Below, in pieces: positions 48,281-58,509 of a stretch of DNA of 64,000 nucleotides (the stretch's first letter is position 1; the number at the start of each line of letters is the position of its first letter). This stretch comes from Oscheius tipulae (Eukaryota > Nematoda > Chromadorea > Rhabditida > Rhabditidae). Made by a program: the position numbers and the translations under genes. The notes beneath the pieces were generated by a model, which saw only the letters and a list, made by a program, of their open reading frames with translations, ran no database searches and was not told where the DNA came from. The stretch covers positions 1,364,001-1,428,000 of the forward strand of contig JASJZH010000006.1 in the NCBI GenBank assembly GCA_037178975.1. Reading direction: 5' to 3'.

Positions 48281-50070
48281 ATGTCAAGCAATGCCGAAGA
48301 CAAAACCCTCTATGGAGCCTTATCCGATGCCGGGGCTGACTCGGCCAGACCCAACTATTTGGATTCCGCGGATGAAGAATCGCAAAGTCGACGAGGCGGT
48401 CATTCCAACAGGAGAAACGCCGGGGCTGGCTCGGGCAGAGGTAACTTTCCGAATCCCGGGGGTAAAGCATCGCAAAATCGACATGGCGGTCATTCCAACA
48501 GGAGAAACGCCGGGGCTGACTCGGCCAGACCCAACTATTTGGATTCCGGGGATGAAGTATCGCAAAATCTACATGGAGGTCATTCCAACAAGAAGAACGC
48601 CGAGGCTGGTTCTGCCAGACCCAACTATTTGGATTCCGGGGATGAAGCATCGCAAAATCTACATGGAGGTCATTCCAACAAGAGAAACGCCGAGGCTGGC
48701 TCTGCCAGACCCAACTATTTGGATTCCGGGAATGAAGCATCGCAAAATCGACGTGGCGGTCATTCCAACAGGAGAAACGTCGGAGCTGACTCGGCCAGAC
48801 CCAACTATTTGGATTCCGGGGATGAAGTATCGCAAAATCTACATGGAGGTCGTTCCAACAGGAGAAACGCCGGGGCTGACTCGGCCAGACCCAACTATTT
48901 GGATTCCGGGGATGAAGTATCGCAAAATCTACATGGAGGTCGTTCCAACAGGAGAAACGCCGGGGCTGACTCGGCCAGACCCAACTATTTGGATTCCGGG
49001 GATGAAGTATCGCAAAATCTACATGGAGGTCATTCCAACAAGAAGAACGCCGAGGCTGGTTCTGCCAGACCCAACTATTTGGATTTCGGGGATGAAGCAT
49101 CGCAAAGTCGACGTGACGGTCATTCCAGCTGGGAAAATGTCGGGAAGACACAAGCCGCTCTCAGGTACTTTTTGTGTAGATGTTTTACTGTTTTTAGGAA
49201 ACACGAAGCCAAGGGTAGTACTCTTCCGGTTACTTTTTTGAATGTTGTCACGGCTGTGGCTGTGGCTGCTGCTGTTGTCTACGGTTCTTGTTTTTATCTG
49301 AAACCGGTACGTATTCGTTGTTGCATCTAACTCTCTTCAGAAAGAAGCGGTAGTTTATCTCGAGCCCGCTTGGAAAGACAGTTTCCAAAAAGAACTTCTC
49401 CATCTTGGGAAGCCGGAAATGTCCGATGACGATTTCTCAGCCATTGTGGCAGCCGCGAACAAGGTAAACATTTTGTCGTATTTGAAGGTGTGGTTTAGTG
49501 GCTCGACGGCGACGCGAAGCCTACGGTACTAACATTGGCAGGTCATGGAGCAGAGCAATTCGGCTTGAAGCTTCTGGAATGTCTCAACAAAATTGTCGGG
49601 AACACGCCAAACGTAAGAATCCAAGCTCAGAGGGATAGCACCAGACAGCAGTTAGATGATGAAGTCTCTGAAGGTCAAATCATTCCAGTTTTGGTTGAGG
49701 AAGAATTTCAGGGCTGAGATCTGTGAATAAACCGACTGTCCTAGTAACAAACATCCAAGATCTGACATGGGACTCACCTATGTTCATCTACATATATGCT
49801 GATAACGATCATCACCCGGTAAGACACTGCAGACCTTCATAAGAAAACTGTTAGATTGACAACGCTCTTCTCATACTCACAGTCAACCACAAGATTGACG
49901 GCAAGTGCTCCAGAGGAATAAGAAAGTAAGCCTTCTTGAACCACAAGCAGTTGCTATCGTTCAGACTCCTCGAAACATCTTGGCTTACCACCGAAGATAC
50001 CGAAATGGAAGAAAGAGAGAAAATCGAGCCTGCTATCTCCAGAATTGTTCCATTTGTTGCTTGCTTCTAG
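48281..50070 (+). CDS. LAP1/LULL1-like torsin activator with a 30-residue repeat N-terminus
   Basis: Predicted membrane protein of the nuclear envelope/ER whose luminal domain would activate torsin. Seven exons: 48281..49164, 49198..49306, 49341..49463, 49499..49673, 49712..49818, 49855..49925, 49965..50070; 524 residues, introns 33-39 nt, all in frame. Residues ~25-290 are nine polar 30-residue repeats (cytosolic/nucleoplasmic side). A membrane segment lies at ~304-329. The C-terminal half follows the degenerate AAA+-like domain of TOR1AIP1/2: KPTVLTLAGHG, LLECLNKIVG, VNKPTVLVTNIQ, SPMFIYIYADND, NALLILTV and the end AISRIVPFVACF. Arg516 aligns with the arginine finger of human LAP1, and Cys400 and Cys523 with its conserved disulphide pair. 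The torsin gene follows 94 bp downstream. Confidence 0.82.
48401..49150. repeat. 90-bp coding tandem repeat, nine copies
   Basis: CATTCCAACAGGAGAAACGC (or a close variant) recurs at 48401, 48491, 48581, 48671, 48761, 48851, 48941, 49031 and 49121, an exact 90-bp period. In the gene's frame each unit reads about SNRRNAGADSARPNYLDSGDEV with SQNLHGG completing it. Units differ by a few bases; two adjacent units (48851 and 48941) appear identical, indicating recent expansion. Confidence 0.96.
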
Positions 50071-50164
50071 ATTTGCTAAAATTACCTTTTGTTGACTATA
50101 TCCAGCACTGGGATTTCCCTCAAATGCCAAAACTTGTCGTGCCTTTTTGCAAATTTTGTTCAGG
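50071..50164 (+). promoter_or_regulatory. Intercistronic region with trans-splice acceptor
   Basis: Ninety-four bases separate the upstream stop from the torsin ATG, with TTTTGTTCAG ending one base before the start codon. Spacing of about 100 nt with a T-rich tract is what nematode operons with SL2-type trans-splicing show. No AATAAA is evident in the interval. Confidence 0.6.
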
Positions 50165-51369
50165 ATGCATGCCCTAATACTGTTTTCTCTGACGCTACCA
50201 GCCACCGCGTATCGTTGCTGGCTCTTCTGGAATTGCGTGGATGAACCTCAGCCTGATTGGGGCGGTGCGTTGAAATGCTATCTCTTTTCATCAAATTTAG
50301 GGATGACAAATAATCTGGCTGCCACATTCTTTGGACAGCATATTGCCTATGAAGAAGTTTTCTACGGAATGAAAGGACACCACGAAAATGCGAGTCCTTC
50401 AAAGGCCAATGTTATGTTTTTGACTGGGGCCTATGGAGCTGGCAAAAACTGGATGGTTAATATCGTTGTCAACTTTTACTTTCCTCCGTAAGTTCATATT
50501 CGGAAACGCGCAATCCGCAAAAATTTAGCGGAACTCCTCGCCACGTTATCAAGTACTCGGGCTCAAATTTCAATGATTATAACAAAAGGGAAACGTACTT
50601 TGTAAGTCCTTCTGTTTCAAATCTAGCAAACTTTAGGAACGATTGAAAAATGATATTGAAACCATTGTAAAGAACTGCCCTAGAGCAATCATCATTTTTG
50701 ACGAAATTGACAAGATGCCCAAAGGACTGATTGACAGAATGACCAAGTATATGAACAACGATGATCCGGATCCGGGAGTCAGCTATCGCAAGCTGACTTT
50801 CTTCATTTTGGCGTATGTTTGTAACTCGAAAAGATACCAATTTTTAAGCAATGAAGGACTGAACGCTATTAGAAACAGAACGTACGAACACTATCGAAAC
50901 AAGCTCTACCGCGATGACCTGACTTTGAAGGATTTTCATAAGGCAATCAAGGCTGAAACAGACAAGAGACGCGGTTAGTAGAGAAAATTTCCTGTTGTAA
51001 TTCAGAAAAATAGCCGTCTTATCCTAAGAATGCAACTTTTAGGAGGGCAGATGGAAGGCGCTCGAATGATTCAGCACAACTTGATCGACAAGTACGTCCC
51101 GTTCATGCCGCTGGAAAAGGACCACGTTCGTCGGTGCATCAAGTCCTATCTGCAGCAGAAACAAATACAGACCGATAGTACATTCGAAAAGTCGGTCCTT
51201 GATTTGATTGACGTAGGTGTCATGATAAATTCCACGAAACAAAATGTTTCAGTTAGACGAAGAGTTTAACAACTTCTCAGTGAACGGCTGCCGTGACGTC
51301 GAGGGAAAAGTCAGAACCATGCTGGCGAGAAATCAAATGAACTCCGGCCGTTATAAGACGGAGCTCTAA
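50165..51369 (+). CDS. Torsin-family AAA+ ATPase
   Basis: ER/nuclear-envelope luminal ATPase. Seven exons (50165..50264, 50301..50487, 50529..50601, 50637..50812, 50849..50973, 51043..51212, 51253..51369) encode 315 residues, the normal torsin size. Signal peptide MHALILFSLTLPATA; FFGQH at 43-47 as in LFGQH of torsins; P-loop GAYGAGKN at 76-83 with the torsin-specific Asn after Lys; Walker B IIIFDE at 138-143; GVSYRK; sensor-1 Asn in FILANEG; HNLIDKYVPFMPLEKDHV, the conserved torsin segment; and NGC near the C-terminus at the sensor-2 Gly-Cys position. Nearest C. elegans relatives would be OOC-5/TOR proteins. Exons 5-7 lie in an inverted duplicate at 46.8-47.65 kb. AATAAA lies about 50 nt after the stop. 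Confidence 0.93.
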
Positions 51370-51642
51370 GAAATGTTATTTACGTATTTACAGTGTTTCG
51401 TTTATATATGCATCGATGTTAATAAAAGGTATCAAACATTTCTATCGTATAGCTAAACTCGGTCAGAATCTATTACCATTTCCAACTTTCTGTAATTTGC
51501 GACTTGAAATGTGAGCAGGCTCGAGTTTTCCCAGACTAGTTGCATAGTAATTTTTCACTGCATATTCACTGCGTTAAATGTAGGGGTCGAAGGTCTTCTT
51601 AACCTTATCAAGTTCTGTTTTTATCCGAACACTGTTTTGTTG
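50831..51642 (+). repeat. 812-bp inverted repeat, right arm
   Basis: Runs from inside torsin intron 4 (AAGATACC) through exons 5-7 to about 270 bp beyond the stop (ACTGTTTTGTTG). The left arm is 46842..47653; arms are separated by 3,177 bp. Confidence 0.9.
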
Positions 51643-52620
51643 TACGGTACTTCTATTTATGGTTTCATTTTTATTCGTTCTTCTAGCTACTTCTTTAGAG
51701 TTGGCTCCAATTGCAAAGGTTGACACTGTAACACTTCAAATGCCTATCATACCTTGAATTAAGGTAAACCGGAAAGAGGGGTTAGTTCTTAAAAAAGTTT
51801 CCAAATGTTTTTGGAACAGTTCGTTTCTCTAGCTATATTGTGTGGTTCCTTTCTGTTACTACGTTTCTGTCTGTTGTTTGTAGCTTTCATGTATGCTGGT
51901 CTTGCACAATACATGTTATTATTATTTTGTGGTTGTCACCACGTTTCGAAGACCTGGCGCAACAGTGCCAACATTATACGTTGCTTCAGAGATTTCATCA
52001 AATGTATTTGTTGCAATCGATTCAATAGATAAGGTAATCTTATAATATATACTGGTAAAATAAATCACTGCTCTTACAATAAAACATCGGGCAGATGTCA
52101 TTCGTTGGTCTCAATAGCAATGTCTTGATCCCGCAGTATTGAGACGAAGTTATGGTACATCGGCATCTACTCTCAACCACATTGTCGAGCATTTTGAAAT
52201 TTGTAGCATTATTAAATGGTAGAGGATCTCAATAAACTGCGTCTGTCCCTATACTGGGATCTCCGATTGTATATTAAACTATTGAAACGGTCGCTACCTT
52301 TCTAAATCCCAAAATTTGTAGGGTCCAATTGAAAAGACTATCACAATATCTTTGTTTCAAAGCAGTTTCTCCTAACTCATGCTTTAAAGGGATCTCGGGA
52401 ACCTTGTATGCATATTATCAATCGAAATTCATAACTGATCGATAATTGAAAGTTTTATTAGTTCATAAACAATCAATTTTGACCCGATCGTAAATTGTTC
52501 CTTCAATGTGTAGCTCGTGAGACAGTTTACCAGTCATATCCTCGTTATTGTTTACAATCATTCGTACGTAGCTCTCGTGAGCAATGAATGCAAACTCCTG
52601 AAAATCGTGGTTGCACTGGC
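51643..52620. other. Intergenic interval
   Basis: One plus-strand frame at about 51805-52029 reads as a hydrophobic, Cys-rich 75-residue peptide (MFLEQFVSLAILCGSF) with a second frame overlapping it; neither shows splice signals or family features. Otherwise AT-rich unique DNA. Confidence 0.4.
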
Positions 52621-54251
52621 TCAAACTCGAAATGATGCCTCGACATATTTGACGACGTTCACAATTCTCGCAACCCTTGGAATTACAATTTCACCCGGAT
52701 GATATACTCCTGCTAGTTCAGCCAACATTATCGTATACTTTTCACGAGCTTGGATCAGTACTTTTTGTCCTTTTGCCGAGAAATTTGGACCTAAACACAA
52801 TTAGACTGCGAGTTGAGTTTCTAACCGTTTGAAAATAAAGAAATTGTTCTGAGAAGAAGAAATTCTTCGAAGGAAATGTCTAAGTCCAGCAGTTCTTGAA
52901 TTGCAATAATGGAGTTTTGCTTAAAAAGGTCACGTCGTCGATTCCAACTAAAAATTGTTAATACCAAAGCAATTTTAAAACTTACTGATTTGGTGGCGCA
53001 TTTTTTCCACTATAAGGTAAAGTGGTATAAGCCAAGTAGTGATTTTTCTTGGAAATGTAGTTTCGGTACAGGATTTCCAGCATGATGTACTTGAGGACGT
53101 TTGTTTGAAATAATCGTATCTACAAACAATAGCTACTTTTTAAATTAGTTTACCTGATCAGCGTTATCTAGTGAGTGGAATTCTTCAATTGCGCTGATAA
53201 ACTCAGAGAAGGCTGTCAGCGACCGACAGTAGCACTTGTTAAAATCTACTGATTGAACAAAAGGATCGATCCAAACCGGATAAAAAACCGCCTGAAACAA
53301 AGGTTATACAAAACTGAAAGCATCATCAAAATTGTTTACCGTATCTCTGTTAGAGCATGATCCTGGATTTTGTATCAGCTCGTTCACGGATATATCCAAA
53401 TTTGTATGTGTCTTAACCACAGTTGCACCTGTTCCGCTAATTGAAATTCTGAATGGGTTGATGCAGTGAACTGCTGGACTTAAAAGTGCTTACTTTTCAA
53501 AATTAGCCAGAATATGAGTGAATTCCAATGCGGAACAACTTAGTTTCAGATGTTCTTTCACCATAGTTCCGTAATTCAATAGAGAGCCATGATACAATTT
53601 CTGCAAGGTGGTGCTAAAAGGAGACTAAAAAAGTTACCATTGGAGCGATGTAGTCTTCTTTTGACAGGTTATCAACACAATACCGCGTTTTTGCGGACCA
53701 TTTGCCTACCTCTGAAAAGCGGAACATATCAGGCGATAGTAGATATACCTATCGGTTGCATTCCGGCATTCAGACATCGTTGCAGTCGACAAGTAATGCA
53801 ATTTTTGCGAACTCCTAAAGCTTATCTTTGTGCTCTAATTTTGTGACCACCACCGTCCCCCGTCCCCCCGCTATCCAGCCATAGACTAATACATAAAGCT
53901 TTTTCCTACTAATGAAGTAGATGATGTCTGCTCTAATTATTCGATTGAGTACCCGGCAGCTGCTTGCATCAACCTGCCAGAGCTAACTTCATATTTCTAT
54001 CTTATTTTCGTTTCCTGTGTTATGTGCTGCTAGAAGTACTTACCGGGATAATACTTGCAATTTTTGCTACAAATGGGCAATGAAGGACGGTGCGTAACCA
54101 TGCGGAAGAAGAATACTCGACATTTTCTGAAAAAGTGATGAAGCAAAACAAAAAAACAAACTCACTCGCATGTCATTACTCTGTAGTTGTTTCTGGCACC
54201 CTCACATCCACAGACGGCACACGAAATTCCGTTCAGCTGAGTCTTGCTCAT
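52621..54251 (-). CDS. Nuclear hormone receptor (nematode NR family)
   Basis: Ligand-regulated transcription factor. Ten minus-strand exons: 54166..54251, 54044..54126, 53749..53814, 53638..53711, 53494..53600, 53340..53448, 53154..53291, 52986..53119, 52826..52947, 52621..52790; 362 residues. DNA-binding domain at 11-75: CAVCGCEGARNNYRVMTCEKC forms zinc finger 1, followed by RVFFFR; finger 2 is CSKNCKYY...KNCITCRLQRCLNAGM. The ligand-binding domain covers about 150-362 with helix-3-like FHSLDNADQ/IRLFQTNVLKYIML, then DISFEEFLLLRTISLFS and a terminal helix region REKYTIMLAEL. The P-box (CEKCRVFFFR) departs from the usual CxGCKxFFRR, typical of the expanded nematode receptors. Start follows GTTTTCAG by 15 nt. 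Confidence 0.93.
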
Positions 54252-55439
54252 TGGATACGATGCGATTCTGAAAACATCAACAACCTTGTTAGTAGGCGGG
54301 TAGGAGCGACAAAAGATGGTAATTTGATGAAGAGGCGAACAACTAGTCTATGATAGAGGAAAGATTATATTAATAGGTACGGCGTCTGTGCTTGTACCCG
54401 TGATTTGTGCAAATTTGTGATGCATGTTTTCATGTGTGAACTAGCCGATTATACGCCCGATTCACGTGAAACTTTTGCCATTTCTGCATTGATATTTTTT
54501 TATAAGAAAAGGATTAATTTAGTGTTTACGCGGGTTGATGTGCACAGGTTATTCGTCTAGACACCACTATTTTGAGTAAAGTGGCTCTGTCCAATGTTAA
54601 ACTTTTTTTACGTGATAGAAAGGTAAGGTTCGCCGGTCTAGAACTTGATTGCCACGAGGAGATTGAAAACAGCCACGTACGGAAACTAGCCGAATAGCAG
54701 TCAACAGTGAATATTTTTCAATGAGAAACTAATTGAATGACGCGCGAGGAAAGAGCAGAAAGTGCAACTGGACGATGAACGCGGTTTTGCTTTACCAAAT
54801 CGCTAGTTATGTGATCCCGGTACTATGAACAGACTGTGACTCAGACTTAAAGGAACACGAAAGTATTCCTGTTGCCGATTAGTAGGAAAGTTTGCCGAAA
54901 GATAAACTATAGTCCATTTCCAACCTCCAACGGCACTTACGAAATCTTTAAAGGTAGAGTGCGGAAGGTCTTGCGAGGAAATTACAGTAGCTCAGGCTCA
55001 GACTGTCAAAGTTTCACTATTTTGAGTGTTTACAGCCATTTTTTAGTTGTTTTAACATTGGCATTGGATTTGGGGCCTAAGTAAATCTACTTGACACCAA
55101 TTTTGAAGGAAAATCTGCCAGAAAAACGCCTGAAAAAGCCAAAAATGGGACTCTGCTCACATATTTTGGCCATTTTCAACGCTTTTCTTAGATATTTCCC
55201 CTTAATTTGTTGTCATGTAGGTTTATGCATGTCTAGAATTCGGTTACACAGTCAGAATTTGTAAAAAGTATGCGGAAAATGAAGAAAATCGAAAAACTAG
55301 GAAATTTTTCTTCGCGCGCAAAAACTGTGCCATCAGCGTTCATATTCAGGTGCCGTTGGACGTTGGAAATAGACTATAGCATATCCTTCACAATATCTGT
55401 TTGAAACAGTATTATAAAAACAATAAAAATAAAAAGTTT
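54252..55439. other. Intergenic interval
   Basis: No supported gene. Low-complexity AT-rich tracts and short frames only. Confidence 0.5.
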
Positions 55440-55521
55440 CGATCAGGATGAGATTCGAACTCACGCGGGGAAACCCCAATGGATTAGCAGTCCATCGCCT
55501 TAACCACTCGGCCACCTGATC
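55440..55521 (-). tRNA. tRNA-Ser (GCT)
   Basis: Minus strand. Acceptor GATCAGG pairs with CCTGATC; D-arm GGCCGAGTGGTTAAGGC; anticodon arm TGGA-CTGCTAA-TCCA with GCT; long class II variable arm (GGGGTTTCCCC); T-arm GTGAG-TTCGAAT-CTCAT. Encodes the AGY serine acceptor. Confidence 0.96.
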
Positions 55522-55805
55522 ACGGGCGCCATAGCAAACATGTTGAGGGCCTAAGGGACCGGCTCGCGATTAGAAAGGACTGATCAAACAAATAGGAATG
55601 GGGAAAAACTGGCACTATAACATCTTTTTAAAGATGAACCAATTAGATAGCCTCTAGAAAGCGGGTACTTTTTGAGAGGTGAAGTTCTGGGACGAACGAG
55701 TTTCGAGTTTTTCCAGAAACTTCTTCGATTGACTGAAGCTGCTGTCAAACTACAAACTTCCACAAACTTCGCCTGCTTATTATCCTGGTAAAACAACAAA
55801 GGTTT

Positions 55806-55822
55806 CGCTCCCGGGTGGGCTC

Positions 55823-55858
<36 letters not shown>

Positions 55859-55878
55859 GCCTATTGCGCCACGGAAGC
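55806..55878 (-). tRNA. tRNA-Asn (GTT)
   Basis: Minus strand. GCTTCCG acceptor pairs with CGGGAGC; D-arm GCGCAATAGGCAGCGC; anticodon arm TTCGG-CTGTTAA-CCGAA, anticodon GTT; T-arm TGGTGG-TTCGAGC-CCACC. Very close to other metazoan tRNA-Asn. Confidence 0.96.
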
Positions 55879-56370
55879 CTAAGGTGCACTTTTCTGGTCA
55901 ATGGCCGTTTCTGTTCTTGAGCAAACAATAAGACAAGATCAGAGATGGTTTGACTGAGCCTTTGTGTACCTCGTACTCCAAATATCAAAAAAAAATTGGG
56001 ATGGTATGAGCAGTCAGAAGAAGTATTAGTCGAACGATATTGTTTCTTCGATGGAATCAGCGATAGAAGCAAGAAATTCGAGATGTAACATACAAACATC
56101 TCCGTAATCTGGATGGGAACGTTGAACTAGGTCAAGTGACATTGATCTTTGAAAGGAAGTCTCGACCTCCACAGCTGCTAGCTTTTTGGTTTGTCTTACG
56201 CTACCGCAACAAGATACTCGATGGGAAACCCTCTTTTCTTGTTTTTGTTTTCACCTAAAGTGAAAGCATCTTTAAAAAAACTAAATTCTTTGCATACAAG
56301 GAAAAACAGCGCTAATGTATCGCATGGGCTGCCCGGTCGTGTCCTAACATTGGGAGGGGGCGTCGTCATC

Positions 56371-56442
56371 GGGGATATAGCTCAGTGGTAGAGCATTCGA
56401 CTGCAGATCGAGAGGTCCCCGGTTCAAACCCGGGTGTCCCCT
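56371..56442 (+). tRNA. tRNA-Cys (GCA), copy 1
   Basis: GGGGATA acceptor pairs with TGTCCCC; D-arm GCTCAGTGGTAGAGC; anticodon arm TCGA-CTGCAGA-TCGA with GCA; T-arm CCCGG-TTCAAAC-CCGGG; T-run terminator directly after. Same sequence as the copy at 58005-58076 but in opposite orientation; about 40 bp upstream of each copy are also similar. Confidence 0.96.
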
Positions 56443-57055
56443 TCTTTTTTTACCCTTTGAAAGGGTCTAATAAATCTATTTGAAACTATGCCCTAGGATT
56501 TTTTACCGCAATTTTTATTGATCTAAAGAGTAATAAAGAATAATTGCTGTTCTGAGGAACTCCAAAGTCCACAAGGAATTCCAAACTGTCTTAAAATTTC
56601 CTCGGGCTGGCCTCAGTGCCTCAATGATTAGATAACAGCTTTGTTATTATGATAATATTATGATATGTTAAAAATTATAATTTGATCATATACAATTTCA
56701 TGAACAACTTTCCAAACATGTTCGACTTTGAAGACGTATTGAACTTTAACTGCAGTGTTTACATTCACATGGTATTTGAACGCATAAAACCCTCTTTGTC
56801 ATTCATTTACATAATCCTTCTCATTACATTTACATGCAAACTTACTCAAGTAACTCCTAACGCAGGGAAAATATGTACTATTTATACAATTTTATTGTCA
56901 GAATCAAGGGGTTGCTATCATGTCAGGGCTCCCATAGCGCGAACCCATTCTTCGCCTCCCTCTCTTGCCTGTCACATCCATGTGGTTGGAGTTCGTCCGA
57001 GGCGATCACAGGCTTTCTTCAGCTCATCTTCCCATCAGCACAGTCTCCCTAGAGC

Positions 57056-57880
57056 TCATCGCTGATCTAGAGGAACCCATTCCGTCATCGCTTTCGACCA
57101 CCTTCTTCCTTCCATCTCGGCCACTTTTCTCGCCCATTTCAGCTTCCTCGTCCATGCCAAGTCCAGAATATTCGGTAGTTCTGTCCTTCTTCTCACCTCC
57201 TCATTCCTCACACGATCCCGAAGTGTGATACCGAGCATGGCACTTTCCTGCCATCGTTGTAGGGATGCAAGTTTGGCTCGATCTTCTGTGGGAAGACTCC
57301 AGATTTCGCATCTATACAGCAAACTTGGGACGACGCACGTCAGGTACACTCGTCCTTTCATCTTCGTCGGGACAGTTCTCTTGGTGAGGAAGAGACGGTG
57401 GCGATTGAAGGCGGCCCAAGACGCTCCAATCCGACGGAACAGCTCCTGGTTTTCCAAGGTGCAGGTTACCGAACATCCAAGGTAAACGAAATGCCGGACA
57501 AACTGTATAGCTTGTCCTGTTGAGCGTAGATCTCCCTCGTAGGCATTGGTCATCGCGAAGGTTTTGCGATGGTTGATTTCGAGTCCAATCCTACGGCTTC
57601 CTTGTTCTAGTTCAGTCACCATCCGCTGTACAGTTCTCAGACTCTTTCCGATAACAACATCATCGGCGTAGCGAAAATGAGTCAGCTTACGGCCGTTGAT
57701 GTTGAAACCGATGCCGTCCCAATTGAGTTGGCGGAAGACGTCTTCGAGTACAGCGTTGAAGAGCAGCAGAGAAAGCACGCATCCTTGACGAACTCCACGT
57801 TTGATGTTGACATCCACTAACTCTTCTTGCACTTTGATCTTGCAACCAGCATCTCTGTAGACCCTTCGCAGCATCTCGAT
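57056..57880 (-). mobile_element. Non-LTR retrotransposon reverse transcriptase fragment
   Basis: Minus-strand frame of about 272 residues. It contains GVRQGCVLSLLLFN (RT block 4), FRYADDVV with the YADD catalytic Asp pair, GLEINHRKT and FVYLGC, then a C-terminal region with LPNILDLAWTRKLKW as in RTE/CR1-like elements. The endonuclease and first RT blocks are missing at the 5' side (after 57880), and downstream of 57056 the expected tail is broken by stops. Thus a 5'-truncated, decayed copy, sitting between two inverted tRNA-Cys genes. It cannot move on its own. Confidence 0.88.
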
Positions 57881-58004
57881 ATAGAGTTGATGTACAAAAA
57901 AAATTTACAAAGGACTTTATAACGTATGAGAGAAGGTTTCATGAAAAGTGGAAAAAGCAGCTGAGCTACAAATACAAAAAATTCTGATAAAAAAAGCAAA
58001 AAGA

Positions 58005-58076
58005 AGGGGACACCCGGGTTTGAACCGGGGACCTCTCGATCTGCAGTCGAATGCTCTACCACTGAGCTATATCCCC
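58005..58076 (-). tRNA. tRNA-Cys (GCA), copy 2
   Basis: Minus strand copy with the same stems and anticodon as 56371-56442. The upstream flank (AACATTGGGAGGG...GGGGATAT) is shared with copy 1, so the pair arose by inverted duplication. Confidence 0.96.
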
Positions 58077-58509
58077 AATGATGGCGCTCCCTCCCAATGT
58101 TTGGACACCCCGCCCCTGCGGGAAAGGCCTATCCCATAGTGGAGAAAAGGTTTGCAATGCTGCTGACACAAGACAAGTAAATTTGACATTGTGTAGGGGT
58201 GTTACTCCTGTAAGGGAAGCTACTGGCGGGGAACATGCGGACCGGGTGCCGTTAAAGGGACGCTGTCATTATGGGTGGATGGGTGGACGGCCGAACGCGT
58301 TTTCAAATTGGGTCCCGCAAAAACTCAAATCGCATACTTTGCATTTTTCGGTGCTTTACACACATTTTTATGACCTTTGACTGTGTTCAAACGAGTGGTT
58401 TCTAAAAGTGGGAAGTGGGTTCAATGAGCCCCCCGGAAGCTAGAAGAAGTTAGGCATGCCTAAGAAAAAACTAATTCACATGAGTTTATTTGTTTCACTA
58501 CTTCAGTGC
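58077..58509. other. Intergenic interval after the mucin-like gene
   Basis: Contains the tRNA flank, a GC-rich segment with short open frames, and no supported gene. Confidence 0.45.

Noticed and set aside
48401-49150. CRISPR-like regular spacing
   Set aside because: Whole 90-bp units repeat without unique spacers, and the host is a eukaryote; this is a coding tandem repeat.
48183-49151. Minus-strand frame of 322 codons and a second plus-strand frame of 316 codons across the 90-bp repeats
   Set aside because: They exist because the repeat period is a multiple of three. The chosen frame alone continues through in-frame splices into the membrane segment and the LAP1-like domain.
55333-56099. 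Minus-strand frames overlapping tRNA-Ser and tRNA-Asn
   Set aside because: Chance frames across tRNA genes with no other support.
56682-57485. Plus-strand frames over the reverse transcriptase
   Set aside because: They are antisense to the YADD-containing minus-strand frame.
57817-58139. Frames overlapping tRNA-Cys copy 2
   Set aside because: They translate the tRNA gene and its flank; the tRNA fold is clear.
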